Notes: generated by a model from the letters alone, not told the origin. Positions 7,668 to 16,786 are shown, counted from the first letter of the stretch. The stretch: DNA of 64,000 bases from Paraflavitalea pollutisoli (GCF_029360705.1 NZ_JARKMX010000008.1:3975479-4039478), one strand, 5' to 3'. Translations and numbers: made by a program.

Positions 7668-9272
7668 ATGTCAGTACCAACCATCGCTATTCCACTGGAT
7701 CAGCTAACTCGTATGGGGCTTCGACAGGACCATACGCTGCATTACCAGTTAACCCCCGAAGAACTCGCGCAGGACGTGCTGCGCCTGAACGAAGGAGTCC
7801 TTAATGATACCGGTGCCCTCGTTATCCAAACGGGCGAGTTTACCGGCCGCAGTCCCAAAGACAAGTTCACCATCAAGGACGAACTGACTGCCGACACCGT
7901 TCACTGGAACGATTTCAACATTGCCCTCGACGAAAAGTACTTCCATATTATTCACCAAAAGATCACCGATTACCTCAACAGCCGCAACGAATTGTGGGTA
8001 CGTGATGCTTTTGCGTGTGCCGATCCGCGCTACCGCATTGGCATCCGTGTGGTGAACGAAAACCCCGCCATCAACCTGTTTGCCTACAATATGTTCCTGC
8101 GCCCAACAGAAGAGCAGCTGGAACACTTCACCGCAGACTGGCTGATCCTGTCGGCGCCGGGTCTGAAGCTTGACCCCCAGGAATGTGGTACCCGTCAGCA
8201 CAATGCCTCGGTGATCAGTTTTAAGCACCGCACCATCCTGATCGCCGGTACGGGCTACACCGGCGAAACCAAGAAAGGTATTTTCTCTGTACTTAATTAT
8301 ATACTACCGCAGGATAAAGGTGTACTGAGCATGCACTGCTCGGCCAATATGGGTAAGAAAGGCGATACAGCCCTCTTCTTTGGCCTGAGTGGTACCGGCA
8401 AAACGACCCTCAGCGCCGATCCGCAACGTAAACTGATCGGCGATGATGAGCATGGCTGGACCAACAACGGCATCTTCAACTTTGAAGGTGGTTGCTACGC
8501 CAAGTGCATCGACCTGAGTGAAGAAAAGGAACCCGAGATCTTCCATGCGATCCGTCCGGGAGCACTGGTAGAGAACACACGTTTTCACCCCGGTACCAAC
8601 CAGATCAATTTCGCCGATAAGACCATTACGGAGAATACGCGGGTATCTTACCCGCTCGATTTTATCAGCAACGCCCAGGAACCCTCGATCGGTAATACCC
8701 CTGCCAATATATTCTTCCTGACCTGCGATGCCACTGGTGTATTGCCCCCCATTTCCCGGCTTACCCCGGCCCAGGCCATGTACCAGTTCATTTCTGGCTA
8801 TACGGCCAAGGTAGCTGGAACCGAAGCAGGTGTTACCGAGCCCAAAGCCACGTTCAGCGCTTGTTTTGGCGCTCCTTTCCTCCCGCTGCATCCCGGCAAA
8901 TATGCCGCTATGCTGGGCGAAAAGATGAGAAAACACAACGTGAAGGTGTGGATGATCAACACAGGTTGGTCGGGCGGTGGTTATGGTACCGGCAGCCGGA
9001 TGAAGCTGTCGTACACCCGCGCTATGATCACTGCAGCCCTGGAAGGCAAACTGGATCTTGTGGAATATGCCAATCATCCGGTGTTCGGGATGGCCATTCC
9101 ACAAAGTTGCCCCGAAGTACCTGCTGAACTGCTCAATCCACGCAATACCTGGGCCGATCAGGCAGCTTATGATGCCGCAGCCCGTAACCTGGCGCAGCAG
9201 TTCATCAAAAACTTTGAAAAATACGCTGCCGGCGTGCAGCCCGAAATAATAGAAGCAGCACCTGTAGTATAA
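7668..9272 (+). CDS. pckA: Phosphoenolpyruvate carboxykinase (ATP)
   Basis: A 534-residue cytoplasmic enzyme that converts oxaloacetate plus ATP to phosphoenolpyruvate, the first committed step of gluconeogenesis. The kinase P-loop GLSGTGKTTLSAD is at about 243-255, followed by the metal-binding GDDEHGW. Upstream lie the substrate-binding Arg region TGEFTGRSPKDKF (about 60) and the CSANMG segment; downstream is NTGWSGGGYGTG. The length is typical of ATP-type enzymes. ATG at 7668 is preferred over a GTG three codons upstream. The gene is monocistronic: a long regulatory-looking region lies upstream and two hairpin terminators lie downstream. Confidence 0.96.
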   Translation: MSVPTIAIPLDQLTRMGLRQDHTLHYQLTPEELAQDVLRLNEGVLNDTGALVIQTGEFTGRSPKDKFTIKDELTADTVHWNDFNIALDEKYFHIIHQKITDYLNSRNELWVRDAFACADPRYRIGIRVVNENPAINLFAYNMFLRPTEEQLEHFTADWLILSAPGLKLDPQECGTRQHNASVISFKHRTILIAGTGYTGETKKGIFSVLNYILPQDKGVLSMHCSANMGKKGDTALFFGLSGTGKTTLSADPQRKLIGDDEHGWTNNGIFNFEGGCYAKCIDLSEEKEPEIFHAIRPGALVENTRFHPGTNQINFADKTITENTRVSYPLDFISNAQEPSIGNTPANIFFLTCDATGVLPPISRLTPAQAMYQFISGYTAKVAGTEAGVTEPKATFSACFGAPFLPLHPGKYAAMLGEKMRKHNVKVWMINTGWSGGGYGTGSRMKLSYTRAMITAALEGKLDLVEYANHPVFGMAIPQSCPEVPAELLNPRNTWADQAAYDAAARNLAQQFIKNFEKYAAGVQPEIIEAAPVV

Positions 9273-9350
9273 ATGCTGTCTTTCTTTGTCTATTTTCAGC
9301 CGGTCGCTTTCGGGTACCGGCCTGGCCTCAAACGATTCAATTGCCATAGT

Positions 9351-9388
9351 AAGGGGTGTATCAGATACGATGCACCCTTTTTCTTTGT
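9351..9388 (+). terminator. First pckA terminator
   Basis: An imperfect stem (AAGGGGTGTA with TGCACCCTTT, allowing G-T pairs) followed by TTTTCTTTGTTT, 79 bases after the pckA stop. Confidence 0.65.
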
Positions 9389-9390
9389 TT

Positions 9391-9437
9391 GCCCCCTATG
9401 CCTTTAAGGTAGTTTATGAAAGGGGGCTTTATTTTTT
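9391..9437 (+). terminator. Second hairpin behind pckA
   Basis: GCCCCCT at 9391-9397 pairs with AGGGGGC at 9421-9427, followed by TTTATTTTTTAT. Together with the first hairpin it looks like a tandem terminator. The rest of the 305-base gap up to 9578 holds nothing else recognisable. Confidence 0.55.
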
Positions 9438-9577
9438 ATGCCCAACAGACAACCTTCGGCAGGGTCTCTTTCGACTAAAAGAAAGTAGCTTTGCATAGAT
9501 TTCGTTAAATCCAGACAGGCTTTGAGAGATTTGAAGAATTTCATCAAACTTTGCCGTCGTATCACACAGCCAGCGAT

Positions 9578-10120
9578 ATGATCACACATATTTTTACTTT
9601 CGTATTGGCAGCCCTGACCGGAGTAGGACAGGCCAGTCTTATCGATTGGTCACCTGCCAGGAGGCTGAACTGGGAAGATTTTAAGGCCGCCCCCGACGCC
9701 GCCTCTACCAACGCTGCCCTCACCAGCAGTTCTATCAATGTTGAGTTTGGGTACGACGATGAAGAGCTGTCCTTCACCATCAATTGCCGCTTCGATAAAA
9801 CAAAGTCGTGGGTGAAGGTCAAGACCAATGATATTCTTTTGCATGAACAGGGGCATTTCGATATTGCAGAATTGCATGCCCGCAAGCTCAACCAGGCATT
9901 GAAAGGCTATCGTTTCAACGCCAAAACGGTGAGCGATGATGTGAACAGGATCTACGACAGTGTCATGGTACTCCACCACGCTGCCCAGAATGAATATGAT
10001 AAAGAAACTGATTTCTCCCGCAAAAAAGACAAACAGCTGATCTGGCAAAAGAAGATCTCCGACAACCTGCAAGACCTCAAGGCCTTTGGCAGCTACGGTA
10101 CCAAGACCACCCAGAAGTAA
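9578..10120 (+). CDS. DUF922 domain protein, putative secreted Zn-dependent protease
   Basis: A 180-residue protein. The ATG at 9578 gives a short hydrophobic N-terminus (MITHIFTFVLAALTGVGQA) that looks like a signal peptide. A TTG frame start at 9551 would bury it. The DUF922 core runs from WSPARRLNWEDFKAAP to the C-terminus. It contains LLHEQGHFDIAELHARKL, an HExxH-type metal site with a downstream Glu as found in gluzincin-like families. DUF922 members are predicted secreted metalloproteases, but a substrate is not known. It converges on the TonB-like gene. Confidence 0.8.
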   Translation: MITHIFTFVLAALTGVGQASLIDWSPARRLNWEDFKAAPDAASTNAALTSSSINVEFGYDDEELSFTINCRFDKTKSWVKVKTNDILLHEQGHFDIAELHARKLNQALKGYRFNAKTVSDDVNRIYDSVMVLHHAAQNEYDKETDFSRKKDKQLIWQKKISDNLQDLKAFGSYGTKTTQK

Positions 10121-10267
10121 ACCTCACGGAGAAAACACACCCGCGCGTATGCCAGGCAGGTTCTTTGTCTGATCGCAACCCACAATCATGTCTCCAACAG
10201 GATTACTCCTACAACGCGTAGTTGATGCAGTGATCAATCCATCCCAGCTGTGGCCATCTATAGCCAC

Positions 10268-10720
10268 TTACAAGCCTGTTGGCCGGGCACCATTCCCTGC
10301 TGGCACCACAAACACGACCGCGTCTTTCTTGTAGCTCCTGACAAACCGGCCACATTGGTTGGCAGGTCGCCATTTTCCGGTATAGCGTTTAAAGATCTCC
10401 AACGCGCGTTGTCCTAACCCATACCCGGGGTCCTGGTCTATTTTCAGGCGCTCCAGTACCCCCACACTCGACACCTCAAAACTGATCAGAGCTTTGTAAG
10501 TAGCCGGAGGAATATTCCTGGCTACCGAATCGGGCAGCACAGCTGCATTGCGCTGATAGGCATCCCAATCCTTGCCCGGTCCCGACTCGATCTCGACCTT
10601 CGTAAAGATCTTCACGAAGTCTTCTTCTTCTTTTGGTGCCTTCTTTACCAGTTGGGCGCTGGCTGTGATCGTAAAACAGGTCATCAATAAGCAGGAAAAA
10701 AGGGAACGTATTGTGGTCAT
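10268..10720 (-). CDS. Secreted TonB C-terminal-like protein
   Basis: A 150-residue protein with a signal peptide (ending ASAQ, about residue 23). The mature part resembles the C-terminal domain of TonB as found in many small Bacteroidota proteins: a strand ALISFEVSSVGVLERLKI, then PGYGLGQRALEIFKRYTGKWRPANQCGR, then a closing strand DAVVFVV. There is no N-terminal membrane anchor or proline-rich spacer, so it is not a complete TonB. It may be a free periplasmic domain that binds partner proteins. Its first codons lie inside a degenerate 72-bp tandem repeat that copies its own start region. Confidence 0.65.
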   Translation of the reverse strand: MTTIRSLFSCLLMTCFTITASAQLVKKAPKEEEDFVKIFTKVEIESGPGKDWDAYQRNAAVLPDSVARNIPPATYKALISFEVSSVGVLERLKIDQDPGYGLGQRALEIFKRYTGKWRPANQCGRFVRSYKKDAVVFVVPAGNGARPTGL

Positions 10721-10961
10721 ACGGCGAGTGGTTGGTTACCGATGAGATGCAACACACGGGTAATTCCATAAACAGCGGAAACGAATTGCGGTCATGCGGC
10801 AGGGGAACCAATGGGAGACAGCACGCGCTTAATTAAATAAATAGCAGGGGCATATTGTGATCATACGGCAAGTGGTTATTTACCGATGGGAGGCAACACA
10901 CGGGTAATTCTATAAAACGGCGGAAACCTATTAAAGTTATACTGCGGGAGGGGGTTACCGA
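10706..10961 (-). repeat. Degenerate ~72-bp tandem repeat containing start codons
   Basis: About three and a half copies of a 69-75 bp unit fill the gap between the sulfatase gene and the TonB-like gene. The clearest pair starts at 10710 and 10854, exactly 144 bases apart, and is almost identical over 70 bases. A shorter, diverged copy starts at 10785, and a partial copy at about 10930 runs into the sulfatase stop codon. Read on the minus strand, each unit begins ATGACCACAAT or a variant, and the last unit's ATG is the start codon of the TonB-like gene. Confidence 0.8.
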
Positions 10962-12433
10962 ACTATTGAATCTTTTAACAGCGGTAGTTGCTGACCATAG
11001 AGCGTATTGAACAGCACGCGAAACTGGTTGACGTTCGACAGACTATCGTGCCAGCCCTCATATTGCCCGTTGGGCAGGTACACCGAATTGAAGTTGATGA
11101 AAGACATATCCGGATAGGGACCCGCAGCCTGGATATAACCATGATCGCTCATCAGTATGATCACCGCCTTACCCTGCGTATTGGCTTGCAGTTGGGTAAT
11201 GAAAGCATTGATCCGCTTGTTGGCGTATACCTGGTATTGCAAAAACTCCGCATCCCGCTGCTTAGCATAGTTTTTCTTATCGCGGGTTGTTGCCGTGCGG
11301 CGCACGCCCATACTATCAAAGGCAAAGGGCTCGTGCGGCATCATCAGGTGCAAATAAGTGAACACCGGCCTTTCCTGCTTTCTGGCACTTACTTCCAGGG
11401 TACGTGCCATCATCGATTCGTTGTTCTTGACGAAATTGTCGTCCAACTCCCGTTGCCAACCTGGTGCCCATCCCTGCCGGATCATGAATACCGGCAGGTT
11501 TTTGCTGATGCGGCTGTACATGGTCTGTTGTGTGATCAGCCGTATATTTTCAGGCAGCAGCCCTTCTTCATAACCCGCCGGAACATGCCTGAAGTCGAAA
11601 ATGGAATGATTAACTATGGTATATCCCAGCTGTCCAAAATATTGGCACACCCTGTTGTCACGGATGGCGGCCATACCGGCAGCATAACCGAAATGATTAT
11701 CGATGACGGGCCGGCCATCCAGGTTCAGGTAATCCATATTGAGCATCGACCCCATTGAATAGATGGTGGCAGCATAATTGCTTCTCGAATGCCCCACCAC
11801 ATGAAATCCTTTTTGACGCAGTGTATCTTCAAAGGCCGTGTTGTCATATTGAAAGAACTCCTTCATCCCCTCCCGTCCGAAATAAGCATCGAGTACTACC
11901 AGGTATACGGAAGGCTTCGCACACGTATCGCAAGGGGTGATGTGAGAGGCGGCCAGACTGCTATCCGCCTTGTCTTTATGAGGTGCGGTAGCTATCAAAA
12001 AGAAAAGATCTATTGCCAGGTAAATGATCAGCAGCAGGTTGATGAACCGTATGGTCCGATCTAGTTTGGCGTTGGTTCGTTTCAACCATAGCCCAAAGAG
12101 CACCATGGTCAGCACTACCAGGGGCACAAAATATTGCAGCCGGCTGAGGCCCGCCAGAAAATGCAGGGAGGCGAACGCATCTTGCCAGGCCCCGAAAAAC
12201 AGGATCAGCACCAATACAAAGGACGTGAAGAGTCCTGCCTTCTGTGACCCGCGCAATACCCACCGGGAGATCCCAAAGATCAACAGGCCCACCGCAGTCA
12301 GTTGCGCGCATGTTACCAGTCCATCAGAAAAGGGAATCAAACCACGGTGCTCGCTGTAACCATGCACGAGGAAAAAGATCACCACTCCTACGAAGTGCCA
12401 GTTGGTAGTCAGTAGCGCTTTGAGACGTGCCAT
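10955..12433 (-). CDS. Membrane-anchored sulfatase / phosphotransferase of the alkaline phosphatase superfamily
   Basis: A 492-residue protein. The N-terminal 150 residues contain about four to five membrane segments (for example HFVGVVIFFLVHG, TAVGLLIFGISRWVL, FTSFVLVLILFFGAW, FINLLLIIYLAIDLFFLI). The rest is a periplasmic sulfatase-fold domain: YLVVLDAYFGREGM (first metal ligand), SRSNYAATIYSMGSML (candidate nucleophile region), LHLMMPHEPF (His ligand) and LMSDHGY (Asp-His metal pair). This architecture is shared with LtaS and lipid A phosphoethanolamine transferases. The exact substrate cannot be told; a cell-envelope polymer or lipid is likely. It lies 15 bases behind the deoxynucleoside kinase gene, probably in one transcript. 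Confidence 0.8.
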   Translation of the reverse strand: MARLKALLTTNWHFVGVVIFFLVHGYSEHRGLIPFSDGLVTCAQLTAVGLLIFGISRWVLRGSQKAGLFTSFVLVLILFFGAWQDAFASLHFLAGLSRLQYFVPLVVLTMVLFGLWLKRTNAKLDRTIRFINLLLIIYLAIDLFFLIATAPHKDKADSSLAASHITPCDTCAKPSVYLVVLDAYFGREGMKEFFQYDNTAFEDTLRQKGFHVVGHSRSNYAATIYSMGSMLNMDYLNLDGRPVIDNHFGYAAGMAAIRDNRVCQYFGQLGYTIVNHSIFDFRHVPAGYEEGLLPENIRLITQQTMYSRISKNLPVFMIRQGWAPGWQRELDDNFVKNNESMMARTLEVSARKQERPVFTYLHLMMPHEPFAFDSMGVRRTATTRDKKNYAKQRDAEFLQYQVYANKRINAFITQLQANTQGKAVIILMSDHGYIQAAGPYPDMSFINFNSVYLPNGQYEGWHDSLSNVNQFRVLFNTLYGQQLPLLKDSIVR

Positions 12434-12448
12434 GGGGTTGCGAGCGAA

Positions 12449-13084
12449 TTAAAACAGTCCATACAACTGGGAATCGATCTTGCTGATGATATCGCCCAGG
12501 TGTTCATCGTTTTCAGGGAATTTGTTTTTATCGATATCGATCACCAGCAACGGACCTTCTTTGTAGCTATCGATCCATTTGTTGTAGTAATCATTGAGTC
12601 GCTTGAGGTAGTCGAGGCGGATATTTTCTTCGTATTCACGGCCGCGCTTTTGGATCTGTGCTACCAGGGTAGGTACAGAAGCCTTGAGGTAGATCAGCAT
12701 ATCGGGAGGCTGCACCATCGACTTCAGCGTTTCGAAGAAGAGGAAGTAGTTGTCGAAGTCGCGTTTGCTCATCAGGCCCATCTCGTGCAGGTTGGGTGCA
12801 AAGATGTGCGCATCTTCATAGATGGTTCTGTCCTGGATCACCGTTTCGGTGCCCCGGTGTATATCGAGCAGTTGATTGAGACGGCTGTTGAGAAAGTAAA
12901 TCTGCAGGTTGAAGCTCCAGCGGGGCATATCCTCATAGAAATCGAACAGGTAAGGATTGTGGTCCACATCTTCAAACTGCGGTATCCAACGATAATGTTT
13001 GCTCAGCAGTTCTGTAAGGGTCGTTTTTCCAGCACCAATATTTCCTGCTACAGCTATATGCTTGGGTTTTTTACTTTTTGCCAT
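12449..13084 (-). CDS. Deoxynucleoside kinase
   Basis: A 211-residue enzyme of the dNK/dCK/dGK family that phosphorylates salvaged deoxynucleosides with ATP. The P-loop GNIGAGKTT is at residues 14-22. The substrate-binding and catalytic motif QDRTIYEDAHIFA (DR-S/T and the ED pair) is at about 84-96. The lid Arg region QKRGREYEENI is at about 145. The length fits. Base specificity (purine or pyrimidine) cannot be decided from these motifs. The membrane sulfatase follows 15 bases downstream. Confidence 0.9.
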   Translation of the reverse strand: MAKSKKPKHIAVAGNIGAGKTTLTELLSKHYRWIPQFEDVDHNPYLFDFYEDMPRWSFNLQIYFLNSRLNQLLDIHRGTETVIQDRTIYEDAHIFAPNLHEMGLMSKRDFDNYFLFFETLKSMVQPPDMLIYLKASVPTLVAQIQKRGREYEENIRLDYLKRLNDYYNKWIDSYKEGPLLVIDIDKNKFPENDEHLGDIISKIDSQLYGLF

Positions 13085-13199
13085 CGTAATTAGTTCATAG
13101 AATGTCCCAGCTTCCCGGGGGTATAGGCACGGGAAAAATGGACCAAAAATTTAAGGTAATTAATTCTTTTTGGTTTCCGGTTTAAACGGGTCGGAGTTT

Positions 13200-14210
13200 T
13201 TAATAATAATTAAGTCCCATGGCTTGCCGCACTTCGGCCATGGTAGCCTTCGCGCTGGCACGTGCTTTATCGGCACCTTTCTCCATAACTGCCTTCAGGT
13301 ATGTTTCATCATTGCGGATGGCTTCTGCTTTCTCCCGGATCGGTGCAATGAACTTCACCATGTCTTCTCCGAGTTGTTTCTTAAGATCGCCATAACGGAT
13401 GTTGCAGTTGTTGTAGTCATCATTGAACTTCTGGATGACGTCTTCACTGCTCACCAATTGCATCAGCAGGAATATATTCTCGATGTAGTCTGGTTTGGGC
13501 GTATTAGGCTCGGTGGGACCACTGTCGGTCTTGGCTTTCTTAACCTTGTCCATGATCTGCTTATCACTGTCAGAAAGATACAGGGTCGCGTTCTGGTTTT
13601 CGCTTTTGCTCATCTTACCGGCGCCATCGAGGCTGGGTACTTTCACCAGTTGCTGTCCATAGTTGAAGGCAAAGGGTTCCGGAAATACCTCGCCGTAACG
13701 GTGGTTGAAACGGTTGGCATAGGTACGCGCCATTTCCAGGTGTTGCTCCTGGTCTTTGCCCACGGGTACTTTGGTTGCGCGGTGCAGCATGATATCTGCC
13801 GCCTGCAGTACGGGATAGGTCAACAAACCGGCATTGATGTTCTCGGGTTGCAAACGCACCTTGTCTTTGAAGGTGGTCGTCTTTTCGAGCTCACCCATAT
13901 AGGCCAGCATATTCAGGTAGAGATACAGTTCGGAAGTTTCGAATACATGGCTCTGGCAATAGAGCGCCACTTTATCGGTATCGATGCCGCAGGCGATGTG
14001 CTCGGCCAGTACGCGGTGAATATTTGCCTTCAGTTCTTTCGTGTCGGGATGGGTAGTCAGCGCGTGCAGGTCGGCCACCATGAAATAACAGGTGAACTCC
14101 TCCTGCATCTTCACAAAATTCCTCAACGCACCGAAATAGTTGCCCAGGTGCAAATAGCCGGTGGGGCGTATGCCACTCATAACAATCTGTTGCTGATCAC
14201 GCTTTTCCAT
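13200..14210 (-). CDS. trpS: Tryptophan--tRNA ligase
   Basis: A 336-residue class I aminoacyl-tRNA synthetase. The HIGH-type motif appears as TGYLHLGNYFGAL (about 14-26) and the KMSKS loop as GKMSKSENQ (about 195). Between them lie MVADLHALTTHPD and the PVGKDQEQHLEMAR segment, all typical of TrpRS. ATG at 14210 (MEKRDQQQIVMSGIRPTG) was chosen; the frame is open further upstream but that part overlaps the divergent gatC promoter and lacks conservation features. Confidence 0.95.
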   Translation of the reverse strand: MEKRDQQQIVMSGIRPTGYLHLGNYFGALRNFVKMQEEFTCYFMVADLHALTTHPDTKELKANIHRVLAEHIACGIDTDKVALYCQSHVFETSELYLYLNMLAYMGELEKTTTFKDKVRLQPENINAGLLTYPVLQAADIMLHRATKVPVGKDQEQHLEMARTYANRFNHRYGEVFPEPFAFNYGQQLVKVPSLDGAGKMSKSENQNATLYLSDSDKQIMDKVKKAKTDSGPTEPNTPKPDYIENIFLLMQLVSSEDVIQKFNDDYNNCNIRYGDLKKQLGEDMVKFIAPIREKAEAIRNDETYLKAVMEKGADKARASAKATMAEVRQAMGLNYY

Positions 14211-14303
14211 AGGGCGCGAAGATAAGGTAGTTACCGAATCCGCGTACCGGAAATCCTGTGTCTTTCCAGCCGATTTTAGCATCCCCTGCAATGTTTTTTG
14301 AGC

Positions 14304-14311
14304 TATTTTTG
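14304..14311 (+). promoter_or_regulatory. gatC -7 element, possible leaderless start
   Basis: TATTTTTG is a perfect match to TAnnTTTG and ends six bases before the gatC ATG at 14318. If transcription starts at the usual distance, the mRNA begins at or next to the start codon. Confidence 0.5.
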
Positions 14312-14317
14312 TTTGGT

Positions 14318-14617
14318 ATGGAAGTCAATGACGTATTAGTGGAAAAACTGGCCAACCTGGCACGCCTGCAGTTCAGTGAGGGCGAAAAAGAAATTATCAA
14401 GCATGACCTGCAACGAATGATCCATTTCGTCGACAAACTCAATGAACTGGATACCACCGGCGTAGAACCCCTGCTGCACATGAGCGACAATGACAATATG
14501 TTGCGCGAAGATGTCGTCAAGGGTTCGGTCAGCCGGGAAGAAGGCGTCAGGAACGCTCCGGCAACGGATGGCGTATTCTTCAAGGTGCCCAAAGTAATCC
14601 GTAAAACGGAAGCCTGA
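14318..14617 (+). CDS. gatC: Asp-tRNA(Asn)/Glu-tRNA(Gln) amidotransferase subunit C
   Basis: A 99-residue small subunit of the GatCAB transamidase, which turns Glu-tRNA(Gln) into Gln-tRNA(Gln). Family features are VEKLANLARLQFSEGEKE at the N-terminus, the central ELDTTGVEPLLH, and LREDVV followed by the C-terminal GVFFKVPKVI. GatC is a scaffold that wraps GatA. gatA and gatB are not in the window. ATG at 14318 fits the family start; frame starts further upstream fall inside the promoter. It is divergent from trpS. Confidence 0.93.
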   Translation: MEVNDVLVEKLANLARLQFSEGEKEIIKHDLQRMIHFVDKLNELDTTGVEPLLHMSDNDNMLREDVVKGSVSREEGVRNAPATDGVFFKVPKVIRKTEA

Positions 14618-14677
14618 ATCAGCCAGCCGTCGGGAGGATCACTCCACCCCGTCCGGTAAACCAAACGAAACCAAACC

Positions 14678-15385
14678 ATGAGCAAGTCTATCATCCACCT
14701 TGAACAGATCCGCAAGAGCTATTTTATGGGCAAACAGGAGATCCGCGTACTGAAGGGTATCGACCTCGATATCCTGAAGAACGAATATGTGGCCCTGATG
14801 GGTCCTTCCGGATCGGGTAAAAGTACCCTGATGAACATTCTCGGGTGCCTCGATACGCCTACGGCGGGTCAATATATACTGAACGGGCAAGACGTCAGCA
14901 AGATGGGCGACGACGCCCTGGCCGACGTGCGTGGCTCAGAGATTGGTTTCGTTTTCCAGCAGTTCAACCTGCTGCCCCGTCTTACCGCACTGGAGAATGT
15001 GGCCCTGCCCCTGGTCTATGCAGGCGTGCCCAAGAAGCAGCGTACGGAAATGGCCGTAGAGGTGATCAGGCAGGTAGGCCTTGAAGAGCGGATGCACCAC
15101 AAACCCAATGAAATGTCGGGTGGACAAAACCAGCGTGTGGCCATTGCCCGTGCCCTGGTCAACAACCCCTCGCTGATACTCGCCGATGAGCCTACCGGTA
15201 ACCTGGACACCAAAACCTCCATCGAGATCATGGAGATCTTTGGCAGGATCCAGTCCGCCGGCAACACCGTTGTACTTGTTACCCACGAAGAAGATATTGC
15301 CAACCATGCCCACCGGATCGTACGCTTACGCGACGGGGTGATCGAAAGCGACAAGCGCCGCGCCGATCAGCTGGCAACTGTTTAA
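14678..15385 (+). CDS. ABC transporter ATP-binding protein (MacB/LolD type)
   Basis: A 235-residue ATPase. Walker [10 protein letters not shown] is at about 43-51, the Q-loop at [11 protein letters not shown], the signature at [15 protein letters not shown] (about 145), Walker [10 protein letters not shown] and the H-loop at VTHEED. The spacing and the FVFQQFNLL sequence place it in the MacB/LolD/FtsE-like group. These proteins pair with FtsX/MacB-type permeases to move lipoproteins or other envelope substrates, or to drive mechanotransmission. No permease gene is adjacent, so its partner is elsewhere. It starts 60 bases after gatC. Confidence 0.9.
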   Translation: MSKSIIHLEQIRKSYFMGKQEIRVLKGIDLDILKNEYVALMGPSGSGKSTLMNILGCLDTPTAGQYILNGQDVSKMGDDALADVRGSEIGFVFQQFNLLPRLTALENVALPLVYAGVPKKQRTEMAVEVIRQVGLEERMHHKPNEMSGGQNQRVAIARALVNNPSLILADEPTGNLDTKTSIEIMEIFGRIQSAGNTVVLVTHEEDIANHAHRIVRLRDGVIESDKRRADQLATV

Positions 15386-15459
15386 TGCATCCCGAAGCCC
15401 TCACCCCAGCCCCTGCCTTTGGCGGGCTTACCGATCATTCATCCAAGCAACTATTGATA

Positions 15460-16020
15460 ATGGCATTCAGGATCTATACCAAAACCGGCGATAAAGGAAC
15501 TACCTCGCTGATTGGCGGCACCAAGGTGCCGAAATCGCACCTGCGCATCGAAGCCTATGGCACCATCGATGAGCTGAATTCTTTTATCGGCCTGTGCCGC
15601 GACCTCATCACTGACAAGGATGGCCGTGACGTATTGCAGGAAGTGCAGGACCGCCTTTTTACGGTAGGAGCAGCCCTTGCCTGCGACCCGGAAAAGGAGA
15701 CGAAAATGGCCATCCCCGACCTCAAGGAGTCCGATATACAATATCTCGAAAAAGAAATAGACCGGATGACGGAGGCCCTGCCGCCCATGAAGTATTTTAT
15801 CCTGCCGGGCGGACATCCGACCGTATCGCAACTGCATGTAGCCCGCTGCGTATGCCGCCGTGCCGAACGCTGTTGTGTAAGATTGGAACTGGAAGGTCAG
15901 TCGGTGGAGCCTGTTATTCTACAATATGTAAACCGGTTGAGTGATTACCTCTTCGTACTGGCCCGCTTTGTAGGCCAGCAGCTGCAGACGCCGGAAATTC
16001 CCTGGAAACCCCGGGTTTAA
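15460..16020 (+). CDS. Cob(I)yrinic acid a,c-diamide adenosyltransferase (PduO type)
   Basis: A 186-residue ATP:corrinoid adenosyltransferase that makes the Co-C bond of adenosylcobalamin. The N-terminal ATP-binding motif FRIYTKTGDKGTTSLIGG is unmistakable. It is followed by RIEAYGTIDELNSFIG and the C-terminal active-site helix HVARCVCRRAERCCV. ATG at 15460 is the family start; the frame is open to 15385 but that part carries no family sequence. No other cobalamin genes are nearby. Its stop codon overlaps that of the convergent lolD-like gene. Confidence 0.92.
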   Translation: MAFRIYTKTGDKGTTSLIGGTKVPKSHLRIEAYGTIDELNSFIGLCRDLITDKDGRDVLQEVQDRLFTVGAALACDPEKETKMAIPDLKESDIQYLEKEIDRMTEALPPMKYFILPGGHPTVSQLHVARCVCRRAERCCVRLELEGQSVEPVILQYVNRLSDYLFVLARFVGQQLQTPEIPWKPRV

Positions 16021-16670
16021 GCCACCAGATAACCATCTTTCATGTGCAGGATCCTGTCGCTCATTTGGGCGAGTTCCTCGTTGTGGGTAACGATCAGGAA
16101 GGTTTGATTGAACTGCTTGCGCAGGTCGAAGAATAGCTGGTGCAGTTCCCGCGCATTGGCCGAATCGAGGTTGCCGGTAGGTTCGTCGGCAAAGACGATG
16201 TCCGGGTTATTGATCAGCGCCCGGGCTACCGCTACCCGTTGCTGCTCGCCACCCGACAAGGCCTGCGGCTTGTTTTCGAGCCGGCCCGCCAATCCCAGCA
16301 TATTCAGTAACTCGACGGCCCGGTCGGCCACCTCCTTTTTTTTGTGACCTGCCATCCAGCCCGGAATGCAGACATTTTCCAGGGCCGTGAATTCGGGCAA
16401 CAGGTGGTGAAACTGGAATACGAACCCGATGTGGCGGTTGCGGAATGCCGCTACCTGCTTATCGTTGAGAAAATTAATAGCCTGGTTATTGATGGCGACC
16501 GTGCCCTTGGAAGGGTGATCGAGTGTCCCTAAAATGTGTAACAAGGTACTTTTTCCCGATCCCGAAGGCCCCACAATACTGGCAATTTCTCCCTGCTGGA
16601 TCGTAAGATCCACCCCTTTCAGTACCCAAAGCTGGTCGTAATATTTTTGTATGTTGGTGGCCGTTAACAT
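16017..16670 (-). CDS. ABC transporter ATP-binding protein, LolD-like
   Basis: A 217-residue ATPase. Walker [10 protein letters not shown] is at about 36-44, the Q-loop at [12 protein letters not shown], the signature at [15 protein letters not shown] (about 140), Walker [14 protein letters not shown] and the H-loop at [23 protein letters not shown] is characteristic of LolD, the motor of lipoprotein release from the inner membrane. Still, the LolCE permease is not adjacent and the assignment to Lol is by similarity only. ATG at 16670 ([11 protein letters not shown]) was chosen over a start seven codons upstream. The convergent adenosyltransferase gene shares the TTAA at its stop. Confidence 0.88.
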   Translation of the reverse strand: MLTATNIQKYYDQLWVLKGVDLTIQQGEIASIVGPSGSGKSTLLHILGTLDHPSKGTVAINNQAINFLNDKQVAAFRNRHIGFVFQFHHLLPEFTALENVCIPGWMAGHKKKEVADRAVELLNMLGLAGRLENKPQALSGGEQQRVAVARALINNPDIVFADEPTGNLDSANARELHQLFFDLRKQFNQTFLIVTHNEELAQMSDRILHMKDGYLVA

Positions 16671-16786
16671 GAAATATGCATTAAGAAACAAAGCGTCAAG
16701 ATACTACAAACCATTGGCTTCGCGCCCGGTCTTCGCGCAAAGCGCATGATTTAAGAAATAGTTGTTGCCGGATTTCAAAGATAGAT

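Noticed and set aside
10476-10811. 111-codon minus-strand frame with repeated PHDRNSFP / PYDHNTFP segments
   Set aside because: It is the 72-bp DNA repeat read in a second frame and running into the TonB-like gene out of frame.
13170-14225. 351-codon open frame on the plus strand
   Set aside because: Antisense to trpS, which carries both class I synthetase motifs.
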